A program made the position numbers and the translations under genes. A stretch of 64,000 nucleotides of DNA from Orthonyx spaldingii (taxonomy: Eukaryota > Chordata > Aves > Passeriformes > Orthonychidae): NCBI GenBank assembly GCA_013397795.1, contig VZTJ01000620.1:186001-250000 (forward strand). The letters are read 5' to 3'. This document shows, in pieces, positions 39,101 through 48,695 of this stretch (its first letter is position 1; each line of letters starts with the position of its first letter). The notes under the pieces were generated by a model that made no database searches, was not told where the DNA came from, and was given only the letters and a program-made list of their open reading frames with translations.

Positions 39101-42100
39101 CTGTTGATTCTCCTGTGAGCAGAGGCATCGCTGCTCCCTTCTGCAAGGACTCCAAGGGTCACAGTGGCCACGCTCGATGCCTTTCCAGTTCCCACCTTTA
39201 ACAGTTCGCTCTTCTCCCCCCAGCTATCGACCTGTTGTACTGGCGTGACATCAAGCAGACAGGGATCGTGTTCGGCAGCCTCCTGTTGCTGCTCTTCTCC
39301 CTGACCCAGTTCAGTGTCGTCAGCGTCGTGGCCTACCTGGCCCTCGCCGGCCTCTCGGCCACCATCAGCTTCAGAATCTACAAATCGGTCCTACAGGCCG
39401 TGCAGAAGACGGACGAGGGCCACCCCTTCAAGTGAGTGCTTTGTAGTGATGCCCAACCACCGCTTTTGTGCTGGATGAAATTCTCTTCTTGCTCGTAAAG
39501 CGGGAAAGAAGAGTATTTTCTGTTCCGTAGCGTCTCAAAAATTGTAAGGCTCTATCGGCTTAGATCCTGGAGAGAAAAAGAAGAACAAAGCACCACAAAA
39601 GTTGTCATCCTCTAAGACACGGGGGTTTTTTTCTCAAAAAGATACAGAAAGTTTTAAGCGTAGAAGGCAACTATCTGTATCTTTTCTCCAACAACCCAAT
39701 ATCAAAGTGATGGTGCCAGTGCCAAGGCACTCCCCACTCTCCACAGGGTCTGGGGAGTTTGCTCCATGAGAACAGTGAACCTTTATCCTCGGCTGTGCCA
39801 ACCAGTTGGTAAACCAGGTTGTGGAACTGGTGTGGTTGGCAAACACACACACACTGAAAAAGAGTCTTGTTGGGGTGCGGCTCCTTCTGCTTCACTTGGG
39901 TTGGTTCTGAGCTGTGACTCAGGATGGGGGCATAGCTCAGAGAACAGCACATAAATTTGTGGGGAAACCCCCCAGGTAGGATTTGTATCCCCCTTTGGGT
40001 GAGGAAAAGAGAGAAACCATATCAAGACCAGGCTCTGTGTGGGAAGAGGGTGAGGCTGGAAGCAAACATGCCCAGCTCAGCCATCACCCAGGGAGATGGG
40101 TCATGCAAGGTGAGGAGGGTGTGCTGGTGGCCCTGTGCCTGCAGGGAGGGGAACAACGTTGCTCCAGCACACCAAAATGAGCTCTTGGAAGGAGAGGATG
40201 ATGGGGTGGATGGGTTTGAGTGTGAACAGCAGGGGAAACTTCCCGGATTTGTAACAGGACCTGTGTTTCTGGCAGAGCCTACTTGGAGATGGAGATGAAC
40301 CTTTCACAGGACCAGATCCAGAAATACACAGATTGTCTCCAGCTATACGTCAACAGCACAGTCAAAGAGCTGAGGAGACTCTTTCTCGTTCAGGACCTCG
40401 TGGATTCTTTAAAAGTAGGATTGCTTTAAATATTTTTAACCCCTCTCTAGAGGATCAATCTACATTTCAAAGAGCTGCTTCCCATGTTGGCAGGGTTGTC
40501 ATGAAACCTAGTTTTGTGTAGCTCCAAATGTGAAAGTTGCTCTGCTTTTTGATTTAAAAACTCCTTGTTTCCAGCACTTCCGAGGTTTGACACTCTGCAT
40601 TTGAATGTATTGATACATAATACATATAAATAAAATTTTAAAAGGGTGTATAAATTTGCAAAACCAGCTCAGCTCCACCTCAGTTCTAGAAGCATCCCTG
40701 CATTATGCTTTCAATTGCTTTGCTATAAAATAGTAGTCCCCTCTGTTAATCTGGATTTCCTCTACTAGTGACATTTCCTGTTATGGAGGAAGGTCTTTTT
40801 TCACTCCTTGCTGAAATAACTATTGATTTTTAGCCATGCACTGAAGCAGGTGTCCTTTAGAGCAAAGGGAAGATCATGAAGAGAGCAGACATACGTTATG
40901 CTCCTAAATTAGTAAAGAATTTTAGGAAAATGTATGTATCTCTCAGCCTCAAGTGTTACCAGTCCCTGGGATTATCATTTTGGGGCTGTGGTAAAGGTGT
41001 TTGGGATGACCCCTGCCATCATAAAAATTGGATGTAGAAATCTGCCTGTGCCATTCTCAATGCAGAGTCCTACGTGGCTGCAATTTAAGCCCTAAATAGA
41101 CCTGAAAGCTCAGCTAAGAGGGTGAGAAGCAGAACAGAGAATGGGGTCTATATACCTAGAAAAACTACCTAATTTCTAATGTGCCTTACTTAACCACTCC
41201 TGTCCACATTAAAAAAAGCTAATGTGCTGTTATGTTAGCTGGTTAAGCAAACTAATGTCTTCTTATGCTGGCACTGGAGGTGATGTAATGATCCATCTTT
41301 AATTTAGTTTGCAGTACTAATGTGGCTGCTGACTTACGTGGGAGCCCTCTTCAATGGCCTGACTCTTCTGATAATGGGTAAAAATCAACATTTCTTTTAA
41401 AAATCTATTTTTAACTTGAACTCCCTCTCGATTTCAATTTAGACAAAACAGCCTATTCCTGGCATGCCTTCCCCTCAGTTAAACCGCCAACATTTATTTC
41501 TCCTCCCAATAAATATTCACTGCTCTATTACTCTGCTCCTCCTGCTAGAGCTACTTTGCAGTTTATGGTTTTGCAGCTTCCAGTCCCAGAGCAATGGGGA
41601 ATTCCATATTTGGGAGGCTTGAGCAAAGTGCATTTTTGATACAAAGCTCCCTGGTGGATCAGCTGACCGAGTGGCACGATAAAGTGTTTGCCACTGAAGT
41701 AGGTCTCTCCTCTGGAGGAATCTGATCTGCAGGAACATAACACTGTGCTCTTTTTCTCCTCAGCTGTGGTGTCTATGTTTACTCTCCCCGTTGTATATGA
41801 CAAGTACCAGGTAGGTCTGTCTGCATTCTGCATTTGGGGTGTCTGGGTGGCTCTGCCTGGTTGCTGCCTCATTAACTTGGTCTCCCCTTGCTCTTTGCAG
41901 GCACAGATTGATCAATACTTGGGGCTGGTGCGGACCCACATAAACACGGTGGTGGCAAAGTGAGTTCAGCAGCCGACTGCACCACAGCTCCTGCTGTGAG
42001 GTTGTGGTGCCCTGGGGTGTCCTGGGGACACCGTGTCCTATCAGTGGTGTCCTCCCCAGATCCTGGAATGTGAGAGGTTGAGGGAGGGCAGATCCCTGGA

Positions 42101-42736
42101 GAGACACAGGCCTTCTCTCCCCTCTCCTGCCTTTTGGGGGAACTGTGGACAGAGCAGACTGATGTCCACACTGGTACCTGGCCTGGACAAATAGGAAGGA
42201 ATGAGTTCATTCTCTTCCCCACTGACCACTCCATGCCTGGTTTTTTGCATTCAGGGAGTTTAATAGCATTAATGACCAAAGTGGGAGTTAGAACACCACC
42301 CTGTTACAGAAAGAAAATACCTGGAAGCGCCATGATCTTTAGTGTTTCAAACCCCCATGGAACTGGCAGAAGAGACCTGGCTGAAATTTTGTACTGAAAA
42401 TTTGTTTTTTAGACTTCCTTCCTGGCTTTCTATAGACAATGGACCATGGTGAAATAATGTGGGGAGAGAATATCACTGAACATATCCCAAGGTTACATGA
42501 ACTGCCAAAAACCAGGCCTGTAAGAACACCTAGATGGGCATCACCTCTGTTTCTCATGGCACTTTAATTCACCTATTGAGACAACACACTGAGGGTGGAC
42601 TGGAGGTTAACCCTGGATAAGAGTCCAAGTGGGGAACCACTGGAATGGAATAACTGCCTCACCATATAATCCTTTTTCTTCTTTATTTTGTAGGATTCAA
42701 GCTAAAATCCCAGGTGCTAAGAGAAAGGCAGAGTAA
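27066..42736 (+). CDS. RTN1: Reticulon-1, short isoform (RTN1-C), complete spliced CDS of seven coding exons
   Basis: Joining 27066-27126, 39224-39431, 40276-40414, 41308-41377, 41764-41810, 41901-41959 and 42694-42736 gives 627 nt, i.e. 208 residues plus TAA. Every intron is GT-AG and every phase joins. Reticulons are ER membrane proteins whose homology domain inserts as two hydrophobic hairpins and curves tubular ER; RTN1 is the neuroendocrine/neuronal member. Visible here are a 20-residue isoform-specific N-terminus, a first long hydrophobic segment at about residues 34-70, a hydrophilic loop at about 71-136 containing KELRRLFLVQDLVDSLK, a second long hydrophobic segment at about 137-171, and a C-terminus ending KRKAE, a lysine-rich ER-retrieval-type tail. 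RTN1 rather than RTN3 or RTN4 is indicated by QTGIVFGS, TQFSVVSVVAYLAL and AVVSMFTLPVVY. No frameshift or premature stop is seen. Family assignment is near certain; the isoform call rests on exon 1. Confidence 0.96.
28690..28815. repeat. Near-identical tandem copies around a single N (likely assembly duplication)
   Basis: Copy 1 (28690-28741) and copy 2 (28744-28815) both start GAACTGAGTATTTTACTTCT and both end GGGGATTAACGAAGGGCA. Copy 2 has about 20 extra A/T-rich bases after the A-run, and the N at 28742 lies between them. The pattern fits a failed overlap in a low-complexity run better than a true duplication. Confidence 0.85.
30078..30372 (-). repeat. CR1 LINE 3' fragment
   Basis: Antisense CR1 of the CCCTGCACAGGACACCCC subfamily, starting TAGAAGCATAGAATATCCTG and running to TCACTGGTCACCAGAGAAAA. 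A copy of the same subfamily is at 57772. Confidence 0.9.
31328..31440 (-). repeat. CR1 LINE 3' fragment
   Basis: Antisense terminus CACAGAATCACAGAATGGTT, then CCATGGCCAGGGACAACTTC and GACCAGGTTGCTCAGAGCC. Short and truncated. Confidence 0.92.
32053..32080 (+). repeat. (AAT)n microsatellite
   Basis: About nine AAT units within RTN1 intron 1. Confidence 0.9.
32123..32156 (+). repeat. 17-bp perfect tandem duplication
   Basis: TTTTACTGCCAATCCTC occurs twice head to tail with no mismatch. It may be a recent replication slip or a read artefact. Confidence 0.9.
35500..35725 (+). repeat. CR1-family LINE 3' fragment ending in pentanucleotide tail
   Basis: ACCAAGAGGGTGGTCAAACC, then CTGGAACAAACTTCTAGACAG, GTCAGTGTTTCAGAGGCATT and TTGGTCAGCCCTGAACTGGT match an avian LINE 3' region whose tail is (TTCTA)n. 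It leads directly into the expanded (TCTAT) tract. Confidence 0.85.
35726..35840 (+). repeat. (TCTAT)23 pentanucleotide microsatellite
   Basis: Twenty-three uninterrupted TCTAT units (115 nt) extend the 3' tail of the LINE just upstream. The purity suggests recent expansion, and allele length is probably variable between individuals. Confidence 0.97.
37113..37316 (-). repeat. CR1 LINE 3' fragment
   Basis: Antisense CR1 from AATCACAGAATCATAGAATG through CCTGCCATGGGCAGGGACAA and GATGGGGCAGCCACAATTTC to the AATACCTCCTGTCC end. Confidence 0.93.
38054..38075 (+). repeat. 22-nt poly(T) run
   Basis: Uninterrupted T-run in RTN1 intron 1. A second run of equal length is at 38536-38557. Confidence 0.9.
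38536..38557 (+). repeat. 22-nt poly(T) run
   Basis: Second uninterrupted T-run about 460 nt after the first. No flanking target-site duplication or retrocopy body was recognised. Confidence 0.9.
39224..39431 (+). CDS. RTN1: RTN1 reticulon-domain exon 2 (first hydrophobic hairpin)
   Basis: This 208-nt exon lies between acceptor CCCCCCAG (AG at 39222-39223) and donor GTGAGT at 39432. It encodes residues 21-89 and two bases of Lys90: IDLLYWRDIKQTGIVFGS, a Leu/Val-rich membrane segment, then FRIYKSVLQAVQKTDEGHPF. The 208-nt length is the characteristic size for this reticulon exon. The membrane segment at about residues 34-70 is longer than a normal transmembrane helix, as expected for a hairpin that does not cross fully. 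The exon is notably richer in G+C and CpG than the other RTN1 exons here. No Met codon is present in frame, so it cannot itself supply a start. Confidence 0.97.
40276..40414 (+). CDS. RTN1: RTN1 reticulon-domain exon 3 (hydrophilic loop)
   Basis: The 139-nt exon starts after acceptor TTTCTGGCAG and ends at donor GTAGGA (40415). It completes Lys90 and encodes residues 91-136, from AYLEMEMNLSQDQIQKYTD through LYVNSTVKELRRLF to LVQDLVDSLK. This is the soluble loop between the two membrane hairpins. The stretch KELRRLFLVQDLVDSLK is the best-conserved signature of vertebrate reticulons. It contains an N-S-T sequence, but the loop is not expected to face the ER lumen. The sequence is closest to RTN1, with QKYTDCLQ rather than the RTN4-type loop. 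The phase is fully consistent with both neighbours. Confidence 0.97.
41308..41377 (+). CDS. RTN1: RTN1 reticulon-domain exon 4 (second hairpin, first half)
   Basis: The 70-nt exon starts after acceptor TTTAATTTAG and ends at donor GTAAAA (41378). It encodes residues 137-159, FAVLMWLLTYVGALFNGLTL followed by LIM, plus one base. This is the first half of the second hydrophobic hairpin and is very highly conserved across reticulons. The entry phase is 0 and the exit phase 1, matching exons 3 and 5. Confidence 0.96.
41764..41810 (+). CDS. RTN1: RTN1 reticulon-domain exon 5 (second hairpin, second half)
   Basis: The 47-nt exon starts after acceptor TTCTCCTCAG and ends at donor GTAGGT (41811). It completes Ala160 and encodes VVSMFTLPVVYDKYQ (residues 161-175). 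The VSMFTLPVVY segment distinguishes RTN1 from RTN4 (which has a Leu-Phe-Ser-Val-Pro-type segment) and from RTN3. From memory, mammals carry a Val-Lys-His sequence where this bird has Asp-Lys-Tyr, a small lineage difference just beyond the membrane segment. Confidence 0.95.
41901..41959 (+). CDS. RTN1: RTN1 reticulon-domain exon 6
   Basis: The 59-nt exon starts after acceptor GCTCTTTGCAG and ends at donor GTGAGT (41960). It encodes AQIDQYLGLVRTHINTVVA (residues 176-194) and two bases of Lys195. It forms the start of the amphipathic C-terminal region that follows the second hairpin and helps shape membrane curvature in the family. The preceding intron is only 90 nt, the shortest in the gene. 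Confidence 0.95.
42694..42736 (+). CDS. RTN1: RTN1 terminal coding exon 7
   Basis: After acceptor TATTTTGTAG the exon completes Lys195 and encodes IQAKIPGAKRKAE, ending with TAA at 42734-42736. The tail has Lys at -3 and -5 from the end (KRKAE), a dilysine-type ER-retrieval pattern seen in several reticulons. From memory, human RTN1 has His at the -3 position, so the avian tail is closer to the RTN4 type. The 3' UTR follows in the same exon. Confidence 0.95.
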
Positions 42737-43242
42737 AGCAGACATCAAGAATTCATCGACTACAGTAGTGCATAATGGGGAAATCTGGAGTGAAAACAGC
42801 TCTGTTCTTACACTTTACTGCAAATTTATCATTCTTTTTTTTTCCTCGACACCATAATCTTAGAAACATAAAACTCGGAAGCAGTGCTTTTCCCCTGCTG
42901 CTTCTGCACTTAGAATATTTGCAATCACTTGTGTCAAGCACTAAAGTATAGTAAAGAGAAAAGTGTAATAGATGTGGTTTTTTGTGTTGCTTATAAAGTG
43001 CATGATGGTGAGAGCCTAAATAATATTGACCTCTTTATTTAATTTTTTTTTTTTTAGTGTTTTTCCTTCTTCTATTGGCATTGCTTCTATAACTTTTAAT
43101 GTTACATGTGGCTAGGGGCTTTCCTGCTTAGCGCACTTGATGCAATAGTTAAAATTGCTTCTACGTCACTGGGTTGCTGGTTGGATTCATCTTTATTAAC
43201 TATATAGAATTGTAGACTGATGTTTTAGTGTTTTCCAGCACA

Positions 43243-43253
43243 AATAAAATAAA
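43243..43253 (+). terminator. RTN1: Overlapping proximal poly(A) signals of RTN1
   Basis: Two overlapping AATAAA hexamers (43243-43248 and 43248-43253) occur about 510 nt after the stop. This is a reasonable position for a proximal polyadenylation site. Use is not provable from sequence. The A-run 40 nt further on is genomic and could mimic a poly(A) tail in oligo-dT-primed cDNA. Confidence 0.45.
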
Positions 43254-43488
43254 CAGTAATCGGTACTTATAGTAATCAGTTTTGTATAACTCAAAAAAAA
43301 AAAAAAAAAGAAAACAAAACCCAGTACTTTTGTCGTAAAGGATTGACAGGCTGATTTACATGTATGGTAACTGGAAAGTTCCAGCATGTTCAATTTATTA
43401 CGATTTGTATTACATTCTCTGTAGTTCCTAATGGACTTAATTATGGACTCTGAATATTTGCACTTATGTACTTGATACCGAATGCAGA

Positions 43489-43494
43489 AATAAA
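43489..43494 (+). terminator. RTN1: Distal poly(A) signal of RTN1
   Basis: A canonical AATAAA in GCAGAAATAAATG lies about 750 nt after the stop, followed within 30 nt by a T-rich stretch (AAAAAGTTCTCCTTCTTG) that could serve as the downstream element. It is the better candidate for the main 3' end. A further AATAAA at 43716-43721 is possible but less well placed. Confidence 0.5.
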
Positions 43495-46400
43495 TGTTAC
43501 TAAATGTAAAAAGTTCTCCTTCTTGTCGCCCCTGGGATTGTCTTGACATTTGGGAACTGGACACATACAGTGCAAAAAGGAGCATTTTCCCTCTTTCTCT
43601 CTCCCCTGGACATCTGCACACACTTTGTCCTTACATAATAGTGTGGCCCAAAGAGTAGTACATAACAGAGTATATAGCTCATCTAACATTTCTACATCTT
43701 GGTGACCTTTCTTGGAATAAAAGAAGGATCTCTGCACACAGATTGTTTATTTTTGTCGGTGGTGTAGCAAATATCAGGCACATGAACCAATGTCTCTTCC
43801 TCCATGTGCACACTGTGCAAACCATGAGCAGCACGGTATGGGGGCATCAGCACAGCACAAAGGGCTTTGCAGTTTCTTTATCACCAAGTTGCTCTCTTTC
43901 CCAAAGCTGTTCTCTGAAATCTGCTTTAAACAGAATCAATATCAAATCCAGAGGCTGGGAGCTGAAATAAACATTTATTCTGGTTCAAAGGTGAAGGTTT
44001 TTGAAAATTGGTATTTGGTGTTTGAGAACCATTAGAGGAGAGAAACAGCTGTTGAACATTATCCAGAGTACTTCAAAACAAACAGTTGGTTAAGTGCTTG
44101 ATTTGCCCATTTATGGAACATATCTATGGATTTATTTTTGTTTGTATAAAAATATGAACATCAAAATATTTTCAACCAAATTTCTGCTTCTCTCTTTTTC
44201 AATCACACAATTCTTCATTTATGAAGAATTTCATTTCATACAAAGAACTAGATTTTTAAACACTTACCCCAACTTACTAGATTTGAAGCCTTTCATTAGA
44301 CTCATTCATTAATTTACCTTCATCTCAGTCCCACATGGCCATGGTGACACCTGTCCTAGGTCAGGCTGCAGTTCTCTTTGCGTGTAAAAGCACAACCCAA
44401 ATGCACATGAGGAGCTGGTAGAAACACTGATACTGCCATGGGCCAGTTAATTTTTCTGACAAGTCTCAAATTATTTTTATTTTAACTTTATATCTAAATA
44501 TTCTTCTGTGTCATATTTTAAAATACTACGTTAGGTTTTAAATGTCATCTGCAGCTAGACAGGAACATTTTTCCTCAATGAGGAGCTGAATGTCTCAAAG
44601 AACATATATTGGTTTTGATCAAATGGAGTATGTTTGTTTTAGCATGTGCAGTTTGCAGCCAGGAGTTAAAATTCAACATGAACCCCCAGGTTTAAATGCC
44701 TTGGAGTTCCCTGTGTCTCTGAGGAAGACAGCACAGACCGTACAAAGCATCCTTGAGGATAAAGATTGACCTCCAGAATTCTTATTACTTACAAGATGAG
44801 TGTGTGGGCCCAACATGTTAATTTTGAAAATGAGCCCATTTAATGTCCCATCCCCCTGGACCCATAAATGTGTTTTTCCCTCACACCCCCAGTGCAATAA
44901 TATCCAAGATTGACCTTTTGCAATGCTGAACCCTAGGCACAATTTCAAGGCTACATCCCCTGCAGATTTGGAAATAAAGCAAAATAAAACCTTCTGGAAG
45001 AACCCAGATATGCTCAGGAGCATAAATCGATAGAGACCAAGAATCCCATTCTTGTCTCTTCCAGCACCACCCTCTCTCAAATCCCACATCTCTCCAATCC
45101 CAGCCCTCATAACTCTGACTGTACCCCTGCACACACACCTCTCAAACCCACACCTTTTTATCTTTTCTCACATCCCACCTTTGCAAGTCAGCTTCCCAAC
45201 TTCCTCAGAGCTGCTCTGACTTTCCATATATTTGGCAGTAACAGCCTACAAATGCTGCTCAGCAGCTGGGGTGGCTTAACCTAGTGGGTGGGACCAATTG
45301 GGAAGACCACGCTGGGATGTGGGAGAAGCAGAGCGTTTCAGGCAGGGTTTGGATTGCTGATACTGCTTGTAGCCACCATCCCCTTAACTGGGATCAGAGC
45401 AGCACTTTCTGTGATACCTTTGAACGTGAAAGCTTGGAGAAAGCCAACCTCTGTTAATTCCTGGTCCTGCTACACATCTTGCAATCACAGAGTCCCTGTG
45501 CTTATGGTGAGTGAAAGTTTGTGACACCCCCAGAGTCCCTGGTAAGTCTCACTCACAGAGCAGCACCGTGGGAAGGGATTGGACATCCATTTTCTTGGTT
45601 TTCAAACAAGTGCGGGGGAAAATAACCAACACTGAGCTCTGCTTTTTAAAATATTTTAGTGCGATTACAGTAGATGGCTGAAGATACAGAATGACACACG
45701 TTCATGGGCTGTGCTCAGAGATACACAGGCTGTGAAGCCCTTCTGTTTCTGGTCTTCATTTGTAGTCAAAGTAAAAAGCAGTAGTAGGAAAGCTTGACTA
45801 GTAAAAGCAGCAAACTTGTCGGGGTTTCCAGGCAGGTGAAACCCGGGAAGTAGCTGACTCTGCCTGGGTAAAATGCAGGAAAAAGTGGTAAACCATTCAT
45901 TTCTCTTCAGAATGTCCCTTGCCAGAGGAACCTGGACATCACATCACCAGTGATTCAGGCATCAGCTTGTCCTCCTGCTTTAGTGAGATAAGCAAGTGAT
46001 GGGTGTTTAGAGGACCCACCTCACCAAGTGGGGTTGTTCAGGTGGTTGCAGTTAGGTGTGTGCCACATACCTGGCCCATGCTGTGCCTCTCCTCCTCACC
46101 TCTGGGTAGTTTGTGATGCTGATGTTCCCTTTGTGGAGAGGAAGCTGAGAGGTCTCCAAGGTGAATGTCACAGGCTTGTTTAGATGCAGGGACAGGTACA
46201 GACCAGGCCTTTCCATGGCTGGGAACTGGCTGGGTAATGTAAATACAACTTTTGATCTGCTCAACGTGGTGCTGCCTTTCAAGGAAGATAACGAGTCTGC
46301 CTGCTGAGCTGACCTTTGAAAGCCAGCCCAAATGACTGCTAATTTGAACTGAAAGTAATTTAACTGTGACTTGGGGATATGAAATCAGGAGTGGCATGCT

Positions 46401-48213
46401 GGCAGGAGCCAAAACTTTGTCAGAATATCTACATATGTCTTTTTTCATGCTCTATGACTTTAAAATATCTTCTCCATGGTCTCACTTGTACCTTCCAGAA
46501 ACTTCATAACCCTGCTCCTAAACTGCTACCTATTAAGTAGAGGCTCAATGGTTGCTTAGGAGTTCTGTCAGAGCTTTATGTCACTTGAATGTCTGTCTCT
46601 GCACCTTGAAATGATTACTGCATTGGTAGTTTGATGTGAAATGTGAATATTCTCTAAGGTCACTGGTTTTGATTCCCTGGTTCTTGGTGCTTCAGCAGCA
46701 TTTCACTCCTCTACACATTGTATTTGCCTCTGTTACTGATCTCTTTTATGCTCCTTCTGCTCTTTAATATTTATCTGGTGAGAGTAGGATCATAAAGCAT
46801 ATGAGTGTCAGGAAAGCCCTGGAATTGGGAGGAGATAAGAATGTTATAATATTCTGTGAGAAGCTAATCCATTTAAAGACACTCTGTCTGCTCCCTCTTA
46901 GCTATTGCTCTCTCCCTGCTTGCTTTGAGATGGCAGCTGGCTCCCATCCCTGTCCTGGTGGGTTACAAGTCAGTCAGCTGTGAGCTCACCAGCCTTTCCT
47001 TCTCCATATGGGCCCAGGGAAATATGTGGCAAACCCACGTGTTTGCCCAGTGCAGCTTTGAGAACACCAAGAGTGATGTATTTCTTCCTGGCTCCTCTTA
47101 ATATATTCCTCTCTTAGGCACAGGATTACAAGATGCTCCATCAGGGAGCGTGCATGTGGGTTTCCTGGGATCAGGAATGAGTGGAGTGAGGCTGCTGGCA
47201 TGAGGGAGCCTGGTAAGACTGGCTGGCACATGCAGCCCTGCAGGACATGTGGTATTTGGGTCAGGGTGAGATATGGCCACTGACAGGAGTCAAGAGCTGC
47301 AGTGCCTGAAGCAGGAGGAGGAGTGGGCTCTGCTCATTTCTGCCAGGCTTCCTTGGTGCTCAGCACCTGGACAGGAGAGAGTGGCAGAACCCGGCTCTCT
47401 GACATAACAAAGGAAAGATATTGAGAGTGCAGGTGCACATAGAAATGGGAGTGGATTCTAAGCAGGTAAATGATCTTGACCTGCTTCTCTCATTTATCTG
47501 AACTGCTCATTTCCTTGTCTGGTGTCTGCTCACAAGGGACCAGCCAGATCCCTGAGTGCTGGAGCTCTGCTCTGGTCAGCATCTGATCCAGGTGACTGCC
47601 ACTTCTGCAGCTCCCCTGGAAAGAGTTCTAAATCTGCAAGCATGCCAGATTTATAGTCTGGGGACACCACCATGTGTGTGCAAGGCAGGATATTACCTGT
47701 ACAGTTACTGTTCTGTCCAGCATTCTGGAAATCCCTCTACAACTGGGACGTGCTCATCTCTGCAGTGCCCCTGTTCTCCTCTTCCCTTTCACTGCTGCTG
47801 CCCCAGCCGAAGCACTGGGAGATGCTGCAGGGACCAGGATCAGAGGATGGATAGAGCTGCAGAAGGAGTCTGTCTAAGAAAACCAAAAGACCAAGTACGC
47901 TTGTGCTGACATGCTTTCATTCCTTCTCCCTCTTGTCTGCCCCCCCCCAGCAAGTCAGACTCATTTCCCATGTTCATTGAATATTAAAGAGGTTCAGCCT
48001 CAAGGTTGCAATTTATGCCTCCTCATGAGTCTTTTTGTTTGAGCTGAAAAATAATTCAGCCCAGCAAAGGTAATTGTCATTCACAGTAAGGTCCCTTTGC
48101 ACACATTTCCCTTTATGAGGGAGCTGTAAAGAGGATTTAGTTACATTTTTACTTCTTTTACACAGCCCTGTAATTTAGATGCAGCAATACAAGGTACCCC
48201 AGACCAGTCTAAA

Positions 48214-48695
48214 AATCACAGAATTATAGAATCACTGAATGGTTTGGGTTGGAAAGAACCTTAAAGCTCATCCGGTTCCAACCCCCTGCCACGGGCAGGG
48301 ACACCTTCCACTATCCCAGGGTGCTCCAAGCTCCATCCAACCTGGCCTTGAACACTTCCAGGGATGGGGCAGCCACAGCTTCTCAGGGCACCCTGTGCCA
48401 GGGCCTCAGCAGCCTCACAGAAAAGAATTCCTTCCCAATATCCCATCTAACCCTGCCCTCTATCAGTGGGAAGCAATTCTGCCTTGTCCTGTCCCTCCAG
48501 GCCTTGTCCAAAGTCTCTCTCCAGCTCTCTTGGAGCCCCTTTAGGTTCTGGAAGGGGCTCTGAGGTCTCTGTGGAGCCTTCTCTCCTCCAGGCTGAACAG
48601 CCCCAGCTCTCTCAGCCTTTCCTCACAGCAGAGGAGCTTCAGCCCTCAAAGCATCTTCATGGCCTCCTCTGGACTCACTCCAACAGGTCTATGAC
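48214..48695 (-). repeat. CR1 LINE 3' fragment, longest in window
   Basis: About 480 nt of antisense CR1: AATCACAGAATTATAGAATC, CCAACCCCCTGCCACGGGCA, CAGGGATGGGGCAGCCACAG, CTCCAGGCTGAACAGCCCCA and TCATGGCCTCCTCTGGACTC. It covers the 3' UTR and the very end of the CR1 coding region; no intact ORF2. Confidence 0.95.

Larger units (their letters stand above)
27127..39223 (+). other. RTN1: RTN1-C intron 1 (about 12.1 kb)
   Basis: This intron joins the isoform-specific first exon to the shared domain and begins inside the CpG-rich zone. It contains CR1 fragments at 30078-30372, 31328-31440, 35500-35725 and 37113-37316, a (TCTAT)23 tract, an AAT tract, two 22-nt T-runs and an assembly duplication around a single N at 28742. 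I find no reading frame that resembles a known protein. Long-isoform transcripts would splice across it to 39224. Confidence 0.85.
39432..42693 (+). other. RTN1: RTN1 introns 2-6
   Basis: Five short introns separate the reticulon-domain exons: 39432-40275 (844 nt), 40415-41307 (893 nt), 41378-41763 (386 nt), 41811-41900 (90 nt) and 41960-42693 (734 nt). All are GT-AG. I see no repeats or additional exons in them. Confidence 0.85.
42737..43510 (+). other. RTN1: RTN1 3' untranslated region
   Basis: This region continues directly from the stop codon without splice signals and is AT-rich. It contains a T-run near 43045 and an A-run at about 43292-43309. It ends near one of the AATAAA signals at 43243-43253 or 43489-43494. 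I place the end just after the last of these, but the exact cleavage site is an inference. Alternative ends at the proximal signals would give a shorter mRNA. Confidence 0.6.
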
